Shown here in pieces: positions 61,668 through 64,000 of a stretch of DNA of 64,000 nt. Where the stretch lies: the NCBI GenBank assembly GCA_903813345.2, contig CAIIXF020000007.1, forward strand, positions 13,126,714 to 13,190,713, written 5' to 3'. Position 1 is the first letter of the stretch; every line of letters begins with the position of its first letter. Position numbers and translations under genes: made by a program. Source of the DNA: Owenia fusiformis. Taxonomy: Eukaryota > Annelida > Polychaeta > Sabellida > Oweniidae. The notes below the pieces were generated by a model, which was given only the letters and a program-made list of their open reading frames with translations, made no database searches and was not told the DNA's origin.

Positions 61668-64000
61668 CTACATGTCTGGGTAGTAGTAGGTATCGACCTT
61701 TACCTTGAAATCATCTAATGTTAAGGCTGTAACTACATTCTCTGGGAGGTTGTTCCAGTCGTCTATGGTACGCTGACTGAAGAACCCTCGTCTCAGGGCA
61801 AGGTTACATCTGGGTTTGTAGAATTTCTGGCTGTGGCCTCTTGTGTTGGTGTGACTTGGGGTAAAGAAGTGGGATGGCTCTATCTTGTCTATCTCATTCA
61901 TGATTTTATATACTTGAATTAAGTCTCCTCTTTTCCTCCTGTATGTCATCGGAAATAGGTGAAGCTGCTTTAGTCGTTCTTCGTAGGGTAGGTCGGTCAT
62001 GCCGGTGATGAGTTTGGTGGCTCTCCTTTGTATTTTCTCAATCTTATTAATGTCCAATTGATATCTGGGATTCCAGGCTACGGTGCAGTATTCCAGGTGG
62101 GGGCGGACTAGGGTTGTGTATAGGGGGAGGAAAATATCTGCATCTTTGTTTGAGAATGTTCTTTTGATTGCACCCAAAATCTTATTTGCTTTGTTTACAC
62201 AGTTGGAGACATGGTCATGGAACTTTAAATCCTGGTCAATGGTCACGCCAAGGTCACGTTCTTTGGTGACATCTTCCAGTGGTTGGTTATCTAGTGTGTA
62301 TTTGTGGTTGTTGTTATTGTTCCCCAGATGAAGAACTTTACATTTGCTGGAGTTGAATTTGAGCAGCCATTTTTCGGACCACTTGACAAGTTCGTTAATG
62401 TCTTCTTGTAGTTTAGTGATGTCGTCTTGTCTGGGAATGGCATTGTACAGCTTCGTGTCATCAGCGAAGATTTTCAAAGTGCTTTTAACTTTCTCGGGAA
62501 GATCGTTTATGTAGATTATGAAGGCCAGTGGTCCGAGGCTCGAGCCTTGAGGGATACCACTGGTGACTTCAGTCCAGCTTGAGAGGCTACCATTGACTTT
62601 GACTCTCTGTCTTCGTTTAGTCAGGAATGCAGTCAGCCACTTTAGAAGGTTCCCCTTGAAGCCATAGCTGTTTAGTTTTTCAAGTAGTCTGCAGTGCGGT
62701 ACGCTGTCAAACGCCCGGGAAAAGTCAAAATATATTACGTCTATTGGGTTGCCAGTATCGAGTAGACTTGTCCAATCCTCAAGTACTGTAAGCAACTGGG
62801 TGCTACATGAACGCCCGGGTACAAACCCGTGTTGGGCATCTGTTAATAAGCCCAGTGTCACCATGTGGTTTACCATTGCATCCCTAATTATGGATTCCAT
62901 GGTCTTACACAGGATACAAGTTAGCGATATTGGACGGTAGTTGCTGGGAGCTGTTCTTTTACCCTTTTTGTGGATGGGTGTTATCTCGCCGTCTTTCCAG
63001 ATTGATGGTAATGTTCCTGAATCTAGGGATTTGGTAAAAAGCAGACTGAGAGGGAGGGCTAGTTCATGTGAACATTCCAGTAGAAATCTTGCGGGAATAT
63101 TGTCGGGGCCGGGGGATTTGCAGGCTTTGAGCTTTTTGAGTTTATGTAGGACTAGTTCCTCTGTAAATTCTATAGTTTCCAAGGTTTGGGTTGATCTGGG
63201 AGTTATTCTGGGGATGTTTGTGTCGTCTTCTACAGTAAACATGGTGGCGAAGTATTGACTTAGGATGTTTGCCATTTCCGTATTCTCATCTGTTGTACTA
63301 CCATCTGGCTTGTCTAGTGAGCTGATCTTGGGGCGCGTCCTGAGTTTAGAGTTGACGTATGCCCAGAAGGCCTTAGGATTAGTCTTTATTTGTTTGGCTA
63401 TATCTTTCTCAAATTCTTTACATAGCTGTCTGCATAGTCTTCTGGTTTCATTGCTTGTTTTCTTCGCTTTCAGGTAGTCTTGATACGTCTTGGTTTCTCT
63501 GTAGTGTTTCCAGGCCTTGGCTTTTCTTCGCAGTTGCCTTAATCCTCTTAGTGTCATCCATTTTTTCCTTTTCTTTTTGTTGGTTTTGAAAGGAATATTT
63601 GCTTCAATGTTGTCCATGATGGTTCTATGGAGTATGTTCCAGGCTGTCTCTGTAGTTTTCCCACTGAGTTCTTGTTTCCAGTTTATGTTTTTAAGGTTGT
63701 TCCTGATTGTATCATAGTCTCCTTTGTTGAAGTTTCTGGGTGTTGGGGAATCAAGCGGGGGTATGGGCTTCTGGTCTAACATGGTAAGATTGAACTTGAG
63801 TGTAAGATGGTCGCTGAGTCCTAGTGGTGTGTCGTAGCTTATGTCACTTATGGTATGTTCTTCTTTCGTGATAATCAGGTCAATTAGAGTGTCTCGTTGT
63901 CCATGGCGTTTCCGTGTGGGTTCTGTAATGTGCTGGTATAAGAATAAGTTCTGGAGACAGTTTACGTATCTTGTACTAATATGGTCTTCACATGCAGATG
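61668..64000 (-). CDS. LINE ORF2: endonuclease C-terminus plus reverse transcriptase
   Basis: The frame is open from the window edge to TAG at 61668-61670 (about 777 codons, partial). The first about 70 residues include TLIDLIITKEE and LGLSDHLTLKF, the terminal SDH motif of an apurinic-type endonuclease. The reverse transcriptase follows, with SPGPDNIPARFL, NYRPISLTCILCK, QHGFVPGRSC, YFDFSRAFDSVPH, SGIPQGSSLGPLAF and the catalytic FADDTKLY, then the thumb region (LHLGNNN, LGVTID) and a C-terminal domain (LPLYTTLVRPHLEYC, RRATKL) usual in CR1/Jockey-type elements. No stop or frameshift is seen, so it may be young. The ATG at 63782 is internal to the frame and not the true start. Confidence 0.9.
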   Translation of the reverse strand, partial: SACEDHISTRYVNCLQNLFLYQHITEPTRKRHGQRDTLIDLIITKEEHTISDISYDTPLGLSDHLTLKFNLTMLDQKPIPPLDSPTPRNFNKGDYDTIRNNLKNINWKQELSGKTTETAWNILHRTIMDNIEANIPFKTNKKKRKKWMTLRGLRQLRRKAKAWKHYRETKTYQDYLKAKKTSNETRRLCRQLCKEFEKDIAKQIKTNPKAFWAYVNSKLRTRPKISSLDKPDGSTTDENTEMANILSQYFATMFTVEDDTNIPRITPRSTQTLETIEFTEELVLHKLKKLKACKSPGPDNIPARFLLECSHELALPLSLLFTKSLDSGTLPSIWKDGEITPIHKKGKRTAPSNYRPISLTCILCKTMESIIRDAMVNHMVTLGLLTDAQHGFVPGRSCSTQLLTVLEDWTSLLDTGNPIDVIYFDFSRAFDSVPHCRLLEKLNSYGFKGNLLKWLTAFLTKRRQRVKVNGSLSSWTEVTSGIPQGSSLGPLAFIIYINDLPEKVKSTLKIFADDTKLYNAIPRQDDITKLQEDINELVKWSEKWLLKFNSSKCKVLHLGNNNNNHKYTLDNQPLEDVTKERDLGVTIDQDLKFHDHVSNCVNKANKILGAIKRTFSNKDADIFLPLYTTLVRPHLEYCTVAWNPRYQLDINKIEKIQRRATKLITGMTDLPYEERLKQLHLFPMTYRRKRGDLIQVYKIMNEIDKIEPSHFFTPSHTNTRGHSQKFYKPRCNLALRRGFFSQRTIDDWNNLPENVVTALTLDDFKVKVDTYYYPDM

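Larger units (their letters stand above)
61427..64000 (-). mobile_element. CR1/Jockey-group non-LTR retrotransposon, 5' part beyond window
   Basis: Minus-strand element with an intact reverse-transcriptase frame, a ~210-bp 3' untranslated part and a terminal (ATG)n tail. The 5' end is off the window edge, so length and target-site duplication are unknown. Confidence 0.85.

Noticed and set aside
62083-63717. Several + strand frames of 60-105 codons opposite the LINE
   Set aside because: Shadows of the reverse-transcriptase frame with no motifs of their own.

Overview
This is an AT-rich, intron-rich animal genomic window with no bacterial architecture: GT-AG introns, non-LTR and DNA-transposon remnants, abundant minisatellites, a DEG/ENaC channel and an EML-family gene. 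Dispersed repeats built around AAAATGGC/GCCATTTT and 'ataactcaaataccagtgga' phrases look like those of marine lophotrochozoans. A bivalve mollusc is my best guess, but that is inference.

The backbone is one large + strand gene. I could assemble 29 coding exons from 2494 to 52426 with compatible splice phases. They total 3939 nt (1312 aa plus stop), with an in-frame stop just upstream of the first ATG. The protein has a degenerate EF-hand-like N-terminus (exons 3-7), a Pro/Ser/Thr/Lys linker (exons 7-14), a HELP domain (exons 15-16) and an atypical WD40 double propeller (exons 16-29). It is an EML (echinoderm microtubule-associated protein-like) protein with an unusual N-terminal fusion.

Three intronless genes sit inside its introns: a five-pass membrane protein of unknown function (+, intron 3), a secreted Ig-MAM protein with a 10-residue repeat array (-, intron 15) and a complete DEG/ENaC channel subunit (-, intron 16). 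Downstream come the last three exons of an unrecognised minus-strand gene (54065-55710), an orphan + strand EF-hand exon (61115-61241) and a 5'-truncated-by-window CR1/Jockey-like LINE on the minus strand (61427-64000).

The most striking feature is a recurrent kind of tandem array. Three times, the unit is the end of an intron with its AG acceptor plus the first part of the following exon: 41 copies of ~119 bp ahead of EML exon 22 (43238-48016), 9 copies of 88 bp ahead of EML exon 28 (51110-51862), and roughly 60 copies of 70 bp ahead of the EF-hand exon (56155-61114). In the third array most units have acquired GTAAGA directly after CAG, so each resembles a zero-length exon or recursive-splicing ratchet point. 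A fourth exon (exon 6) has a one-step duplication of its donor side. The third array also lies in an exact-looking 2.4 kb tandem duplication.

The introns also contain several non-autonomous DNA transposons (TA-, TTAA- and 4-5-bp-TSD types, and foldbacks) and at least ten unrelated minisatellites.
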